64,000 bases of DNA, taken from positions 124,001 to 188,000 of the forward strand of contig JOGW01000009.1 of the NCBI GenBank assembly GCA_000721375.1, read 5' to 3'. Below, in pieces: positions 1 through 7,877 of this stretch. This stretch comes from Streptomyces sp. NRRL B-3428 (GTDB lineage Bacteria > Actinomycetota > Actinomycetes > Streptomycetales > Streptomycetaceae). Position numbers and translations under genes: made by a program. Every line of letters starts with the position of its first letter. Positions within the stretch are counted from its first letter, which is position 1. The notes beneath the pieces were generated by a model. It did no database searches and had not been told where the DNA came from. It worked only from the letters and a program-made list of their open reading frames with translations.

Positions 1-1
1 C

Positions 2-421
2 CCGTACGCGCTCCTGGTCACCGTCGTGACCACGGCCATCCTCGGCGACTGGCGCACGCTCCCCGAAGCCCTCGGCATCTCCTACGCCCTGCTCGGCGCG
101 ATGCTCGCCACCGGCGCCTGGTGCTCGGCCCGCTTCCCGTACTCGATCCCGCAGGAGGGCTACAAGAACGTCGCCCCCGGCCAGGCGGGCCTCGCCTGGA
201 TCTCCATCTTCGGCGGCATGCTCTCGGCGGCCCTGCTCTGCGCCCCGGTCATCGCCCTGGCGATCTGGCTCCACGCCTCGGGCGCGGACAACGCGACCTG
301 GCTACTGCTGCCGCTCGGCATCCTCTACGGCTGGTCCCTCACCCACCTCGGCCTCCGCTTCGCGGCCCCACGCGCGGCGGAACGCCTGCCGGAGATCCTG
401 GCGGCGGTGAGCAAGGGCTGA
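2..421 (+). CDS. Membrane transport protein, C-terminal fragment
   Basis: The reading frame is open from the left edge and stops at TGA 419-421, so the start lies outside the window. The visible 139 residues hold about four hydrophobic segments (fragment residues 2-14, 20-38, 62-91 and 97-119) separated by short polar loops, with a short basic tail. This is the end of a polytopic membrane protein, probably an ABC-2-type permease or other large transporter. No ATPase motif is visible and the substrate cannot be guessed. A strong hairpin follows at 451-513. An internal GTG at 26 is unlikely to be the true start because the same frame continues to the left. Confidence 0.75.
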   Translation, partial: PYALLVTVVTTAILGDWRTLPEALGISYALLGAMLATGAWCSARFPYSIPQEGYKNVAPGQAGLAWISIFGGMLSAALLCAPVIALAIWLHASGADNATWLLLPLGILYGWSLTHLGLRFAAPRAAERLPEILAAVSKG

Positions 422-450
422 TCCTGGCTTTGGGGGGCCGGGAACGCAGA

Positions 451-513
451 CGACCCACGGTCTCGGGTTCCCCTGGGGGAGCCGGCCGGACGTACCGGCG
501 AGACCGTGGGTCG
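451..513. terminator. Bidirectional hairpin terminator
   Basis: Arms 451-465 and 499-513 are a perfect 15-bp inverted repeat with a 33-nt loop that can itself fold. It lies between the convergent transporter tail and the hypothetical gene ending at 691. No T-run follows, as is usual in Streptomyces. Confidence 0.7.
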
Positions 514-690
514 GGTGACTGCTGGGATTGGGCCGGCTGTGCGGTTCGCTCCCGCACTGGTCCGGCACCGCACTCGAGTGTGGCGGCGGGCCGCTAGCCC
601 GCAGTCACCTCACGCGTCCGGTTCTTGATCATCTGCCGAACCACCTCCCTTCTCGTGTGCCCCACACACTAGGAAGCCCTCCGGACACGT

Positions 691-1134
691 TCAACCGGTT
701 TTCCGACCTGTTTGCATCCCGGGCCCGGAAGCCGTGGCGTCCCCTGCCGCGGGCGGCCGCACCCAGGGGGCGAGACGCTCCCCGGCGGCCGGCTCGCGCC
801 AGTACCGGAAGACGGTCCCTTGGTCGATGGCGAGCCCTCCTGCCGCAATGAGTCCGGAAGCCGGCTCCGCGCCACCCGCGTCGGCCTCGAAGGCGAGAAC
901 GACGGGTGGCGTCTCGCCGACCTGAGCGACGACCAGCCGTATCTCGGCCGGAGTCGGTGCGCGGAAGACCGGATCGTGGAAGCTGGACGGGCACCTGACC
1001 AAGACCGGGTCGGCGAAGACCAGTTCCAAGTGATGCGCGTACGAAAGGTCCTGACCGGCGCCCAGGCGCAGTCGGCCCGCGTTCCACTCCACCACGTCCC
1101 AGTCCCACCAGGACCCCTCGGGGAGCTGGATCAC
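691..1134 (-). CDS. Conserved hypothetical protein, 147 aa
   Basis: I do not recognise a family. The protein is soluble, with no signal peptide or membrane segment. It has a Trp-rich N-terminus (about residues 8-17) and an acidic to neutral body with an Arg-Tyr-Trp motif near residue 110; the last 25 residues are Pro/Ala/Gly-rich and look disordered. It starts at GTG 1134, whose bases overlap the TGA of the upstream GNAT gene in a GTGA junction, so the two genes should be translationally coupled. Codon third positions are strongly G/C, supporting coding. The pairing with a GNAT acetyltransferase suggests a shared small operon but does not give a function. Confidence 0.6.
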   Translation of the reverse strand: MIQLPEGSWWDWDVVEWNAGRLRLGAGQDLSYAHHLELVFADPVLVRCPSSFHDPVFRAPTPAEIRLVVAQVGETPPVVLAFEADAGGAEPASGLIAAGGLAIDQGTVFRYWREPAAGERLAPWVRPPAAGDATASGPGMQTGRKTG

Positions 1135-1703
1135 CGCAGATCAAGCCGCATCAGCACCCTCGGATGCCCCGCCAGTACCGACGTCGTCCCCGCCGCGTAC
1201 GTGAAGCCCGCCCTCTCGAAGTTCTTGCGGAGGCCCGCGTAGGCCATGGTCAGGTCGACTCTCGCGTCGCCGTTGTCCAGTGGGTAGGCCTCCACCGCCG
1301 GTGCTCCGTGTGCGCGGGCGAAGGCCACCGCGCCCTCGATCAGGGCATGGGAGATGCCCTGCTTGCGGTGGCCGGGGCGGACGCGGATGCACCACAGGGA
1401 CCAGACCGGGAGGTCGTCGACGTGGGGGATCTTGCGGTTGCGGGCGAAGGTGGTGGACGCGCGGGGGGCCACTGCCGCCCAGCCGACCGGTTCGGAGTCG
1501 TCATAGGCGAGGACGCCCGGAGGCGGGTCGGCCTGGCAGAGGTCGGCGACGTAGGCGGCGCGTTCCGGTGGGCCGAGTGAGTTGTTGAGCTTCGACGGGA
1601 TGCGGTAGCTCAGGCAGAAACAGACGTTCGCGGTAGGTGACTTGGGGCCGATGACGGCTCGTACGTCCTCGAAAACCGAGGCCGGGCGGACGGCGATGGT
1701 CAT
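1131..1703 (-). CDS. GNAT family N-acetyltransferase
   Basis: This 190-aa protein probably transfers an acetyl group from acetyl-CoA to a small molecule or protein amine in the cytoplasm. Seen: the acetyl-CoA binding segment at about residues 108-125 has the motif RVRPGHRKQGIS, the RxxGxG/A-like loop of the GNAT fold, preceded by a beta strand with VWSLWCI. The C-terminal part (about 150-190) carries the Asn-Phe-Glu-Arg-Ala-Gly-Phe segment typical of the last GNAT strands. The N-terminal 60 residues include two Cys and are lineage specific. The ATG at 1703 is the first good start. It is co-transcribed with the 147-aa gene that overlaps its stop codon. Confidence 0.85.
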   Translation of the reverse strand: MTIAVRPASVFEDVRAVIGPKSPTANVCFCLSYRIPSKLNNSLGPPERAAYVADLCQADPPPGVLAYDDSEPVGWAAVAPRASTTFARNRKIPHVDDLPVWSLWCIRVRPGHRKQGISHALIEGAVAFARAHGAPAVEAYPLDNGDARVDLTMAYAGLRKNFERAGFTYAAGTTSVLAGHPRVLMRLDLR

Positions 1704-1894
1704 GGCGTCAGCCTCGCACGGCGCGGGGGACCAGGTGCTCGTCGTGTGGCCGGGACGTTGCCGGGGCGCAACGATTTCGGCGAACCCGGTGTGGGCTGCG
1801 TCACGTTCGAGTTCAATGATCTGTGTTTGACGGTCTGGGCAAGCCGACGGGCCGACAGGCCGACAGACGGACTCGTCCTGCAGGGGGTGGCCAG

Positions 1895-3343
1895 GTGAGT
1901 GCTTCCCGGCGCAGCGGAACTGCGCAGCCCGTGGACCCCGAGAACTCAGGCGACGGCTCGGGCGGAGCGGACTCCGGAACGCCGGGCGGCGGCGGTCCGG
2001 GTGAGACCGGCCCTTCGCACGGTGGGCCGGGATCGGCGGATCTGCTCGCCGCGCTGCTCGACGGCATGGACGCGGCGCTGTGCGCGTTCGACGCCGATGG
2101 TGTGGTGACGCACTGGAACCGCGAGGCGGCCCGCATTCTGGGCTGGACGCCCGAAGACGCCGTCGGCAGGCGGGGGTTCGCGGGCTGGGCCGTACGGACG
2201 GCGGACGCGGACGAGATCGAGGGACGGCTGCTCGCGGCGATGCATGCGCCGGGGCGGCAGGTGCATGAGTTCGCGCTGGTGACGAAGGACGGCGGGCGCG
2301 TTCTCGTACGGACGCAGTCGGCGGCTGTTCCCGGGCCGGACGGCAAACCGGCGGGGCTGTACTGCGCGTTCAGCGAGGTGCACGCCCAGATCGATCTGGA
2401 GCGCTCGATCGCGCTGAGCGAGGCGCTCTTCGACGACGCCTCGTGGGGTGTGGTCCTGGTGGACGCGGATCTGCGTCCGGCGGTGGTCAACGCGCATGCG
2501 GCGCGGGCGATGGGAGTCGGTCGTACGGCCGTGCTCGGGCGGCCGCTCGGGGAGCTTCTGTCGCAGGGTGTCGAGGAGTTGGAGGCCGCGCTCACCCATG
2601 TCCTGGCGGAGGGCGCACCGCCGGCGCCGGCCGAGTTGTGGGTGTCCGTACGCGCGGAGTCGTCCGGTGCGGGGGAGCGGCGCTGCTGGCGGAGCGGGTT
2701 TCTGCGTCTGGGCTCGCCGCTGGCCGAGGAGCCCGTGCCGTTGGGCGTGGGCTGGATGTTCCAGGACGTGACGGAGGCGAAACTGGTCGAGCAGGAAGCG
2801 GCTCAACTCCGCTTCCGCAGCAATCAGTTGCACCGGGCGGGGCGTGCGGCGGGGGAGTGCGAGGACCCGATGGAGGCGGCGACGGTCCAGCTGGACTTCG
2901 CGCTTGCGGGATTCGCGGACCATGCCCTGATCGATCTGACGCATTCGCTCGAACCCCCGCGTCTGGTGCGCGCGGCGGCCAGCCCCGTCGGCTCACCCGG
3001 CCCTGTCCTGCCGGTCGCGCTCGCGGGCCTGCCCGTGCGCTACCCGGAGGGCCACCCGGCGCTCCAGTGCGTGCAGCGGGCGGGCTCGGTGCGTGCCTCG
3101 GCTGGGGCGGCGACCGCGGAGGCGGCCCGTGGCTGGGCGAAGGCGCGCCAGTGGCCGGAGTCGACGGTGCACGCCCTGTGCGCGGTGCTGCGCAGCCGGG
3201 GCCGCACGCTGGGCGTGATCACGTTTCTGCGCAGCGACAGCAGGGCGGCCTTCGAGCGGTCGGATGCGATGTACGCGGAGAGTGTGGCGGTGCGGGTCGC
3301 GGCGGCGGTGGATCTGGCGGCTCTCGGCTCCGCCGGCGATTGA
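1895..3343 (+). CDS. PAS-PAS-GAF-like sensor protein
   Basis: A 482-aa cytoplasmic signalling protein without a recognisable output domain. After a disordered Gly/Pro/Ser-rich lead (1-48) come a PAS domain at about 50-165 (FDADGVVTHWNREAARILGW is the PAS core), a second, weaker PAS at about 175-290 and a GAF-like C-terminal region at about 330-475. No histidine kinase, GGDEF or PP2C phosphatase motif follows, although many Streptomyces PAS/GAF proteins end in a PP2C domain. It may therefore be an adaptor or a truncated member of that group. The start is GTG 1895, chosen because GGGGG lies 8 nt upstream; the frame is open further left to 1823 but has no ribosome site there. Confidence 0.8.
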   Translation: MSASRRSGTAQPVDPENSGDGSGGADSGTPGGGGPGETGPSHGGPGSADLLAALLDGMDAALCAFDADGVVTHWNREAARILGWTPEDAVGRRGFAGWAVRTADADEIEGRLLAAMHAPGRQVHEFALVTKDGGRVLVRTQSAAVPGPDGKPAGLYCAFSEVHAQIDLERSIALSEALFDDASWGVVLVDADLRPAVVNAHAARAMGVGRTAVLGRPLGELLSQGVEELEAALTHVLAEGAPPAPAELWVSVRAESSGAGERRCWRSGFLRLGSPLAEEPVPLGVGWMFQDVTEAKLVEQEAAQLRFRSNQLHRAGRAAGECEDPMEAATVQLDFALAGFADHALIDLTHSLEPPRLVRAAASPVGSPGPVLPVALAGLPVRYPEGHPALQCVQRAGSVRASAGAATAEAARGWAKARQWPESTVHALCAVLRSRGRTLGVITFLRSDSRAAFERSDAMYAESVAVRVAAAVDLAALGSAGD

Positions 3344-3408
3344 GGCGATCCGGACGACGTTCGGATGCCGGGGCCGGGGCGCAGTCCCGGTCGCGGGACC
3401 AGGGCAGG

Positions 3409-4173
3409 TCAGTGCCGGTAGAAGATCCGGTCCGCGTACTCCGTGAAGATCCGGCCGTTCCACTCATGGCCGCCGTCCACGTTCCCGGAGCGCAGCATGG
3501 GCGGCTCGACGCCGCGCGTGGCCAGCTCGCCGACGGCCGTCGCCAGGGTCGCCTGCAGGAGTGCGCTCGTGACGACGGTGGACGCCGGGGCGAAGGGTGC
3601 CTCGACCCCCTCGGCCGTCAGCTCCGCGTCACCGATCGCGATCTTGCTGTCGAGCACCACGTCGCAGTGGTCCTTCAGGAACGTCCCCGAGACATGGCGC
3701 GACCGCGTCTCCGTGGCGTACGCGACCGAGGTCACGCCGATCACGCGAAGACCGAGCGCCTGGGCGTTCATGGCCATTTCGACGGGCAGGGCGTTACGGC
3801 CCGACAGGGAGATGATCACGAGCGTGTCGCCGGGCCGTGCGGGCGAGGAGTCGAGCACCGCACCCGCGAGCCCGTCGACCCGTTCGAGGGCCGAGCCCAG
3901 CGTCGCGGGCATCACGTCGATGCCGACGACGCCCGGGACGGCGAGCAGGTTCATCAGGGCCAGGCCGCCCGCGCGGTAGACGATGTCCTGCGCGGCGAGC
4001 GAGGAGTGGCCCGCTCCGAAGGCGAAGAGCCGGCCGCCCGCCGCGACCGTGTCGGCGATCAGACCGCCCGCCGCGGCGATGTTCGCGGCCTCCTCGTCGC
4101 GCACCCGTTCAAGCAGCCCGATGGCCGCGTCGAAGTACTGGCCGGCCAGCTTGTTCTCGCGCGTAGGGCTCAT
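3409..4173 (-). CDS. SIS-domain protein (phosphosugar isomerase/binding type)
   Basis: A 254-aa protein of the sugar isomerase (SIS) fold, expected to bind or isomerise a phosphosugar in the cytoplasm. Seen: an N-terminal helical part with ENKLAGQYFDAAIGLLERV; a GAGHSS loop at about residue 50, typical of the phosphosugar pocket; and IISLSGRNALPVEMA at about 115-130, the second Ser-rich loop. Start ATG 4173 is preceded by GAAAGGGG about 10 nt upstream; a longer frame to 4221 lacks such a site. It is transcribed away from dmdR1, and from memory the same neighbour is found in S. coelicolor (SCO4393/SCO4394). There is no helix-turn-helix, so this is not an RpiR regulator. Confidence 0.85.
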   Translation of the reverse strand: MSPTRENKLAGQYFDAAIGLLERVRDEEAANIAAAGGLIADTVAAGGRLFAFGAGHSSLAAQDIVYRAGGLALMNLLAVPGVVGIDVMPATLGSALERVDGLAGAVLDSSPARPGDTLVIISLSGRNALPVEMAMNAQALGLRVIGVTSVAYATETRSRHVSGTFLKDHCDVVLDSKIAIGDAELTAEGVEAPFAPASTVVTSALLQATLATAVGELATRGVEPPMLRSGNVDGGHEWNGRIFTEYADRIFYRH

Positions 4174-4392
4174 CGCCTGGTGCCCCTTTCCGGGGGTGGG
4201 TGCCAACGTGCCGCGGATCACGTTGCGGTCTGGACCAAGCCTCTGTCAATACGGGCTCGGAGCGGCGTACGGCGCCGAAAACCGTCCTCGAAGTACCGGC
4301 GAGGCCCAGGTGCGCCCTTGTTCCCGGGCCGGGAATCTCCCGCGCGGCACGGTTGTCAGTCCAATGCGTCAGTATTGAAGGCAGGGCTGGGT

Positions 4393-4561
4393 CCTGCCCC
4401 CGGCCCTCCCATCTGCCCGGCGATGCCTGGCACGCGCGCTCGCCGCGTTGCCGAAAGGCCCTAGTAGCTCCGCTACGAGGATCTTCCGGCGCCTTGCGAT
4501 CGCACGCACCAGACGTCCGTCGGGCCGCCCTGCGGGCGACGACGGGAGGGCCGGGGGCAGG
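4393..4561. repeat. 169-bp structured element with 18-bp inverted ends upstream of dmdR1
   Basis: The 430-bp gap between the SIS gene and dmdR1 holds no gene. It contains a perfect 18-bp inverted repeat (4393-4410 and 4544-4561, arm CCTGCCCCCGGCCCTCCC) around 133 bp. Inside is a second hairpin at 4461-4481 with 8 of 9 pairs. It could be a small non-autonomous mobile element, an RNA element in the dmdR1 leader, or an attenuator. I could not identify clear target-site duplications. Confidence 0.5.
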
Positions 4562-4603
4562 GCTCGCGACGAAGCTCAGACGAATCTCATCCGAGGGGCA
4601 CGT

Positions 4604-5296
4604 ATGTCCGGACTGATCGACACTACGGAGATGTATCTCCGCACCATCCTCGAGCTCGAGGAGGAAGGTGTGGTCCCCATGCGCGCCCGGATCGCCGAGC
4701 GGCTCGACCAGAGCGGCCCGACGGTCAGCCAGACCGTGGCGCGCATGGAGCGCGACGGTCTTGTCTCCGTCGCCGCGGACCGCCATCTGGAGCTGACCGA
4801 CGAGGGCCGCAGGCTCGCCACGCGCGTGATGCGCAAGCACCGCCTCGCGGAGTGCCTGCTCGTCGACGTGATCGGCCTGGAGTGGGAGCAGGTGCACGCC
4901 GAGGCCTGCCGCTGGGAGCACGTGATGAGCGAGGCCGTGGAGCGCCGCGTCCTCGAGCTCCTGCGCCATCCGACCGAGTCGCCGTACGGCAACCCGATCC
5001 CGGGTCTGGAGGAGCTGGGCGAGAAGGCCGAGGCCGACCCGTTCCTCGACGAGGGCATGGTGAGCCTCGCCGACCTGGAGCCGGGCACCGAGGGCAAGAC
5101 GGTGGTGGTCCGCCGTATCGGCGAGCCCATCCAGACCGACGCCCAGCTGATGTACACGCTGCGTCGCGCGGGCGTGCAGCCCGGCGCGGTGGTCAGCGTG
5201 ACCCAGGCCGCGGGCGGCGTCCTGGTGGGCAGCAGCGGCGAGGCGGCGGAGCTGGACGCGGAGGTCGCTTCGCACGTGTTCGTCGCGAAGCGGTAG
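4604..5296 (+). CDS. dmdR1: DtxR-family iron-dependent repressor DmdR1
   Basis: A 230-aa metalloregulator that, with Fe(II), should bind iron boxes and repress siderophore and iron-uptake genes. Seen: winged helix at residues 1-70 with SGPTVSQTVARMERDGLV as recognition region. The metal and dimer domain at 75-140 holds the DtxR ligands in MRKHRLAECL and in ACRWEHVMS (Cys, Glu and His of the primary site). An SH3-like C-terminal domain follows at about 150-226. Start ATG 4604 has GAGGGG 5 nt upstream, and the 230-aa length equals what I recall for S. coelicolor DmdR1. The gene stands alone; a terminator hairpin follows. A long antiparallel reading frame covers it, as reported for adm in S. coelicolor. 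Confidence 0.93.
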   Translation: MSGLIDTTEMYLRTILELEEEGVVPMRARIAERLDQSGPTVSQTVARMERDGLVSVAADRHLELTDEGRRLATRVMRKHRLAECLLVDVIGLEWEQVHAEACRWEHVMSEAVERRVLELLRHPTESPYGNPIPGLEELGEKAEADPFLDEGMVSLADLEPGTEGKTVVVRRIGEPIQTDAQLMYTLRRAGVQPGAVVSVTQAAGGVLVGSSGEAAELDAEVASHVFVAKR

Positions 5297-5326
5297 GTGC
5301 CGCGGGGCGGCGCAGTCCCGCGGGGG

Positions 5327-5348
5327 TGTGGGGGCGTCGGCCCCCACA
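5327..5348 (+). terminator. Terminator of dmdR1
   Basis: A 9-bp perfect GC stem (5327-5335 with 5340-5348) around a GTCG tetraloop, 30 nt after the dmdR1 stop codon. Confidence 0.7.
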
Positions 5349-5974
5349 GGAGCCCACCGCCGGGGAGCGGCGGAGTCACGTGTGCCGCTTGCGGCCGCAA
5401 TGCAACAGGGCGGTCACGCAAGCAGCCCCCGGGCACCCGCAGGCCCAACAACCCCGTAGAGCACGGGAGTTGCTCCCCACGAAAACAAGATTCACCCCCC
5501 AAACCGCCCCGCAGGGCTCATTTGCGTGCGAGGCTGGCCGTGAGGCATATGACCTGAGGGCTCTTGACCGCGTGGGCACCGGCGAGGGAGGGGCGGGAGG
5601 ATGTGCCGTACAACCTTCCGTGCAGTGGTGACGCACGCATGCCCTGCCGCAGCCGCTCCCGCGGGGCCCCGGAACGCAGAGGGCCCCGGCACCTCGCGGT
5701 GCCGGGGCCTGTCCTCCCCTGTGCTGACCTGGAGCCCCGAGCTCTCAAGGTCAACCCCGTCGGACCTCTTTCCCCGAGCGGTCCGCCTCCCGCAGAAGAT
5801 CTCCCCTCGGCAGCGCCGGTCAATCCTTGAGTGCGGTCACTCGAACGAGGGGTGTTGCCGGGCGATCAGGCTGTTTCGAATGGGAGTTCGATAACGTGGC
5901 CGTACGTTGGGACGTACGGCAAGGTTCAGGAAGCAACACCGCAACAGGCCCGAGCGAGGGGGGTGCCAGGACGT
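5349..5974. other. Long intergenic stretch, no convincing gene
   Basis: About 600 bp between dmdR1 and the next hydrolase. Several open frames exist on both strands but they are Arg/Pro/Ser-rich and have no ribosome sites or family resemblance. The only strong signal is the hairpin at 5682-5709. An unannotated small RNA ending at that hairpin is possible. No tRNA fold was found. Confidence 0.5.
5682..5709. terminator. 12-bp perfect hairpin, orphan terminator-like
   Basis: GGCCCCGGCACC (5682-5693) pairs perfectly with 5698-5709 around TCGC. It is about 390 bp past dmdR1 and 266 bp before the next start, so it does not belong to an obvious gene. It may end a small RNA or stop read-through. Confidence 0.55.
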
Positions 5975-6847
5975 ATGGTGCGGCGCATCGACGTGACCGG
6001 AGCAGGCGGAGTGCGCCTTGCCGCCTGGGAGTTCGCCGACCCCCCGAAGGACGACCAGAAGCGTGCGGAGCTCGGTCATGAGCCCGGGGTGCTGTTACTG
6101 CACGGCTTAATGGGCCGCGCCTCGCACTGGGCGGGTACGGCGCGCTGGCTCGCCGAGCGGCATCGCGCGGTCGCCCTCGACCAGCGCGGCCACGGTCAGA
6201 GCGAGAAGCCGGCCGGCGGCCCCTTCACCCGCGAGGCGTACGTCGAGGACGCCGAAGCCGCCCTCGTCCAGCTCGATCTCGCCCCCGCCGTGCTCATCGG
6301 CCACTCCATGGGCGCCCTCACCGCGTGGCAACTGGCGGCCCGCCGCCCCGATCTCGTCAGCGGACTCGTCATCTGCGACATGCGCGCCTCGGCGCTCGGC
6401 GCCGCATCCCAGCGCGAGTGGTCCGACTGGTTCGAGGCCTGGCCCGTCCCCTTCGCCACGCTGGCCGACGTCCGCAAGTGGTTCGGCGAGGACGACCCCT
6501 GGGTCGAGCGCCCCAACCCCGCGCGCGGCACCTTCTACGCCGAGGTCATGACCGAGTCCGACGATGGCTGGCGCCCCGTCTTCGACCGCGAGCAGATGCT
6601 GCACACCCGCGAGACCTGGGTGCACGACGCCCACTGGGAGGAGCTCGCCCAGGTCCAGTGCCCCACCCTCGTGGTCCGCGGGATCGACGGCGAGCTGGGC
6701 CGGGCGGAAGCCTCGGAGATGGTGCGCGTCCTACCCCGCGGCGAGTACGCGGAAGTCCCCGACGCAGGCCACCTAGTGCACTACGACCAGCCGGAGGGCT
6801 GGCGCACGGTGGTCGAGCCGTTCCTGGACGGCGTACTCACAGGCTGA
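5975..6847 (+). CDS. Alpha/beta hydrolase
   Basis: A 290-aa cytoplasmic hydrolase of the alpha/beta fold, acting on an unknown ester, lactone or C-C bond. Seen: oxyanion loop LLLHGLMGRASHW at about residue 40; the nucleophile elbow GHSMGALTAW at about 110, with Ser in G-x-S-x-G; the acid in VVRGIDGE at about 235; and the catalytic His in PDAGHLVHYD at about 265. All three catalytic residues are present. Start ATG 5975 was preferred to upstream in-frame codons because the protein begins with a normal strand there; CCAGGA lies just upstream. It is monocistronic, with a hairpin after the stop. Confidence 0.85.
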   Translation: MVRRIDVTGAGGVRLAAWEFADPPKDDQKRAELGHEPGVLLLHGLMGRASHWAGTARWLAERHRAVALDQRGHGQSEKPAGGPFTREAYVEDAEAALVQLDLAPAVLIGHSMGALTAWQLAARRPDLVSGLVICDMRASALGAASQREWSDWFEAWPVPFATLADVRKWFGEDDPWVERPNPARGTFYAEVMTESDDGWRPVFDREQMLHTRETWVHDAHWEELAQVQCPTLVVRGIDGELGRAEASEMVRVLPRGEYAEVPDAGHLVHYDQPEGWRTVVEPFLDGVLTG

Positions 6848-6851
6848 GAAA

Positions 6852-6910
6852 GGGACCCTGCGCACCACCAGAAAGCCTCAAATCGGGCACTCGGTAGTGC
6901 GGAGGGTCCC
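6852..6910. terminator. Hairpin between convergent genes
   Basis: Arms 6852-6865 and 6897-6910 pair at 13 of 14 positions. It sits exactly between the hydrolase stop (6847) and the stop of the convergent primase-like gene (6917), so it can serve both. Confidence 0.65.
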
Positions 6911-6916
6911 CTACTC

Positions 6917-7609
6917 CTACCGCCGAGCCTCGCGGCCGCATGCGTACGCCAGCGCGCTGATCAGTTCCTCCGCGTCCGGTAGCCAGCGGTTGGCGGGGGT
7001 GGGGCGGCGGGCCCACTGGACCGCGCCCTGGGCGCCGAAGCGGGTCGGCGGCGCGGCCACCCAGTCGCCCTCGCCGAGCGCGCGCAGATCGAGCGCCGAG
7101 GGCGCCCATCCCAACTTCCGTACGAGATCAGGCATCTTGACCCCGGCCCCGGGCAGCACGAAGAACTGCATCCGACGGTTGGGCGTCAGCGTCACCGGAC
7201 CGAGTGTGAGCTCCATCCGTTCAAGGCGGGCGAGCGCCAGGAAGCCCGCGGTCTCCGGCACGTCCAGGGCGTCGAAGGTGCGCCCGGTCGGCAGCAGGAT
7301 CGAGGACTTGGGCTGCTTCGACCACAGCCGCCGCGCGACCGTGGCACTGCCGGTGGCCTGCGTGGCCCAGTCCTCACGGGCCGGGTGCGCGCCGGGCAGC
7401 TTGCAGGCGGGACTGCCGCACGAGCAGCACTCGGTGCCCGAGGAGTCTTCACGGATCTCGAGCCAGGTGCCGGGGAACACGTCCCAGTGCCGCTCCTCCG
7501 CATACCGCACGGCGGTGTCGAGCAGCGTCTCACCGCGCTGCTGGGGGATCCGGTCGGCTGTCGCGGGGGTGATGGTCTCTTCCACGGAGTGTTCAACTCT
7601 GCCTGTCAC
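6917..7609 (-). CDS. Bifunctional primase/polymerase (prim-pol)-like N-terminal domain protein
   Basis: A 230-aa protein resembling the stand-alone prim-pol N-terminal domain proteins common in Streptomyces. Seen: a helix ETLLDTAVRYAEERHWDVFPG at about 27-47; the Cys-rich motif CCSCGSPACKLPGAHP at about 61-76, the CSCG..C...GKHP signature of that domain; WATQATGS; and a later Gly/Pro-rich strand region. I see no helicase or polymerase domain attached, so replication activity is doubtful and the true role is unknown. The start is uncertain: GTG 7609 gives the longest product, but GTG 7585 is equally possible and neither has a clear ribosome site. Confidence 0.75.
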   Translation of the reverse strand: MTGRVEHSVEETITPATADRIPQQRGETLLDTAVRYAEERHWDVFPGTWLEIREDSSGTECCSCGSPACKLPGAHPAREDWATQATGSATVARRLWSKQPKSSILLPTGRTFDALDVPETAGFLALARLERMELTLGPVTLTPNRRMQFFVLPGAGVKMPDLVRKLGWAPSALDLRALGEGDWVAAPPTRFGAQGAVQWARRPTPANRWLPDAEELISALAYACGREARR

Positions 7610-7820
7610 CGCGGGTTACGGGCAGGCCGCGCGCCGGGGAGGTGCATCGATCCTGCATACGGGGCGCATGGATGCACGGCCGGGGGCGCGCATGCGGATC
7701 GGCAGCGGGGGATGGGTAGCCAGCTGTGAGGGAACGGGCACGGGCTGTGGCGGGCGTCCGGGTGCGTTCGCGTCCGTATTCGTCCGAGGTGCCCGCATCT
7801 TCCCTTCCGCACCTGGGCAT

Positions 7821-7839
7821 TGATCATCACTAGTGATCA
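7821..7839. promoter_or_regulatory. Candidate operator between divergent genes
   Basis: TGATCATCACTAGTGATCA contains a perfect 12-bp palindrome (7826-7837) flanked by two TGATCA half-sites 13 bp apart. It lies 38 bp before the helix-turn-helix/TPR regulator gene and looks like an autoregulatory or divergent operator. Confidence 0.4.
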
Positions 7840-7877
7840 TTTCCATCAGAGAACGCGGCGCACACAGGGGGTACGTC

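Noticed and set aside
1823..1894. Upstream extension of the PAS/GAF protein
   Set aside because: Frame is open but there is no ribosome site; GTG 1895 has GGGGG at proper distance.
4352..4377. TTGTCAGT upstream of the SIS and dmdR1 genes as another PafBC promoter
   Set aside because: The motif reads TTGTCAGTC and no TANNNT lies 8 bp further, so the consensus is not met.
4109..5347. Very long minus-strand open frame across the dmdR1 region
   Set aside because: High-GC shadow with a His/Arg/Leu-rich product and no start signal; the adm-like frame is discussed separately as a finding only.
5297..5974. Several 60-100 codon frames after dmdR1
   Set aside because: All have shadow-type composition; no family or start signal recognised.
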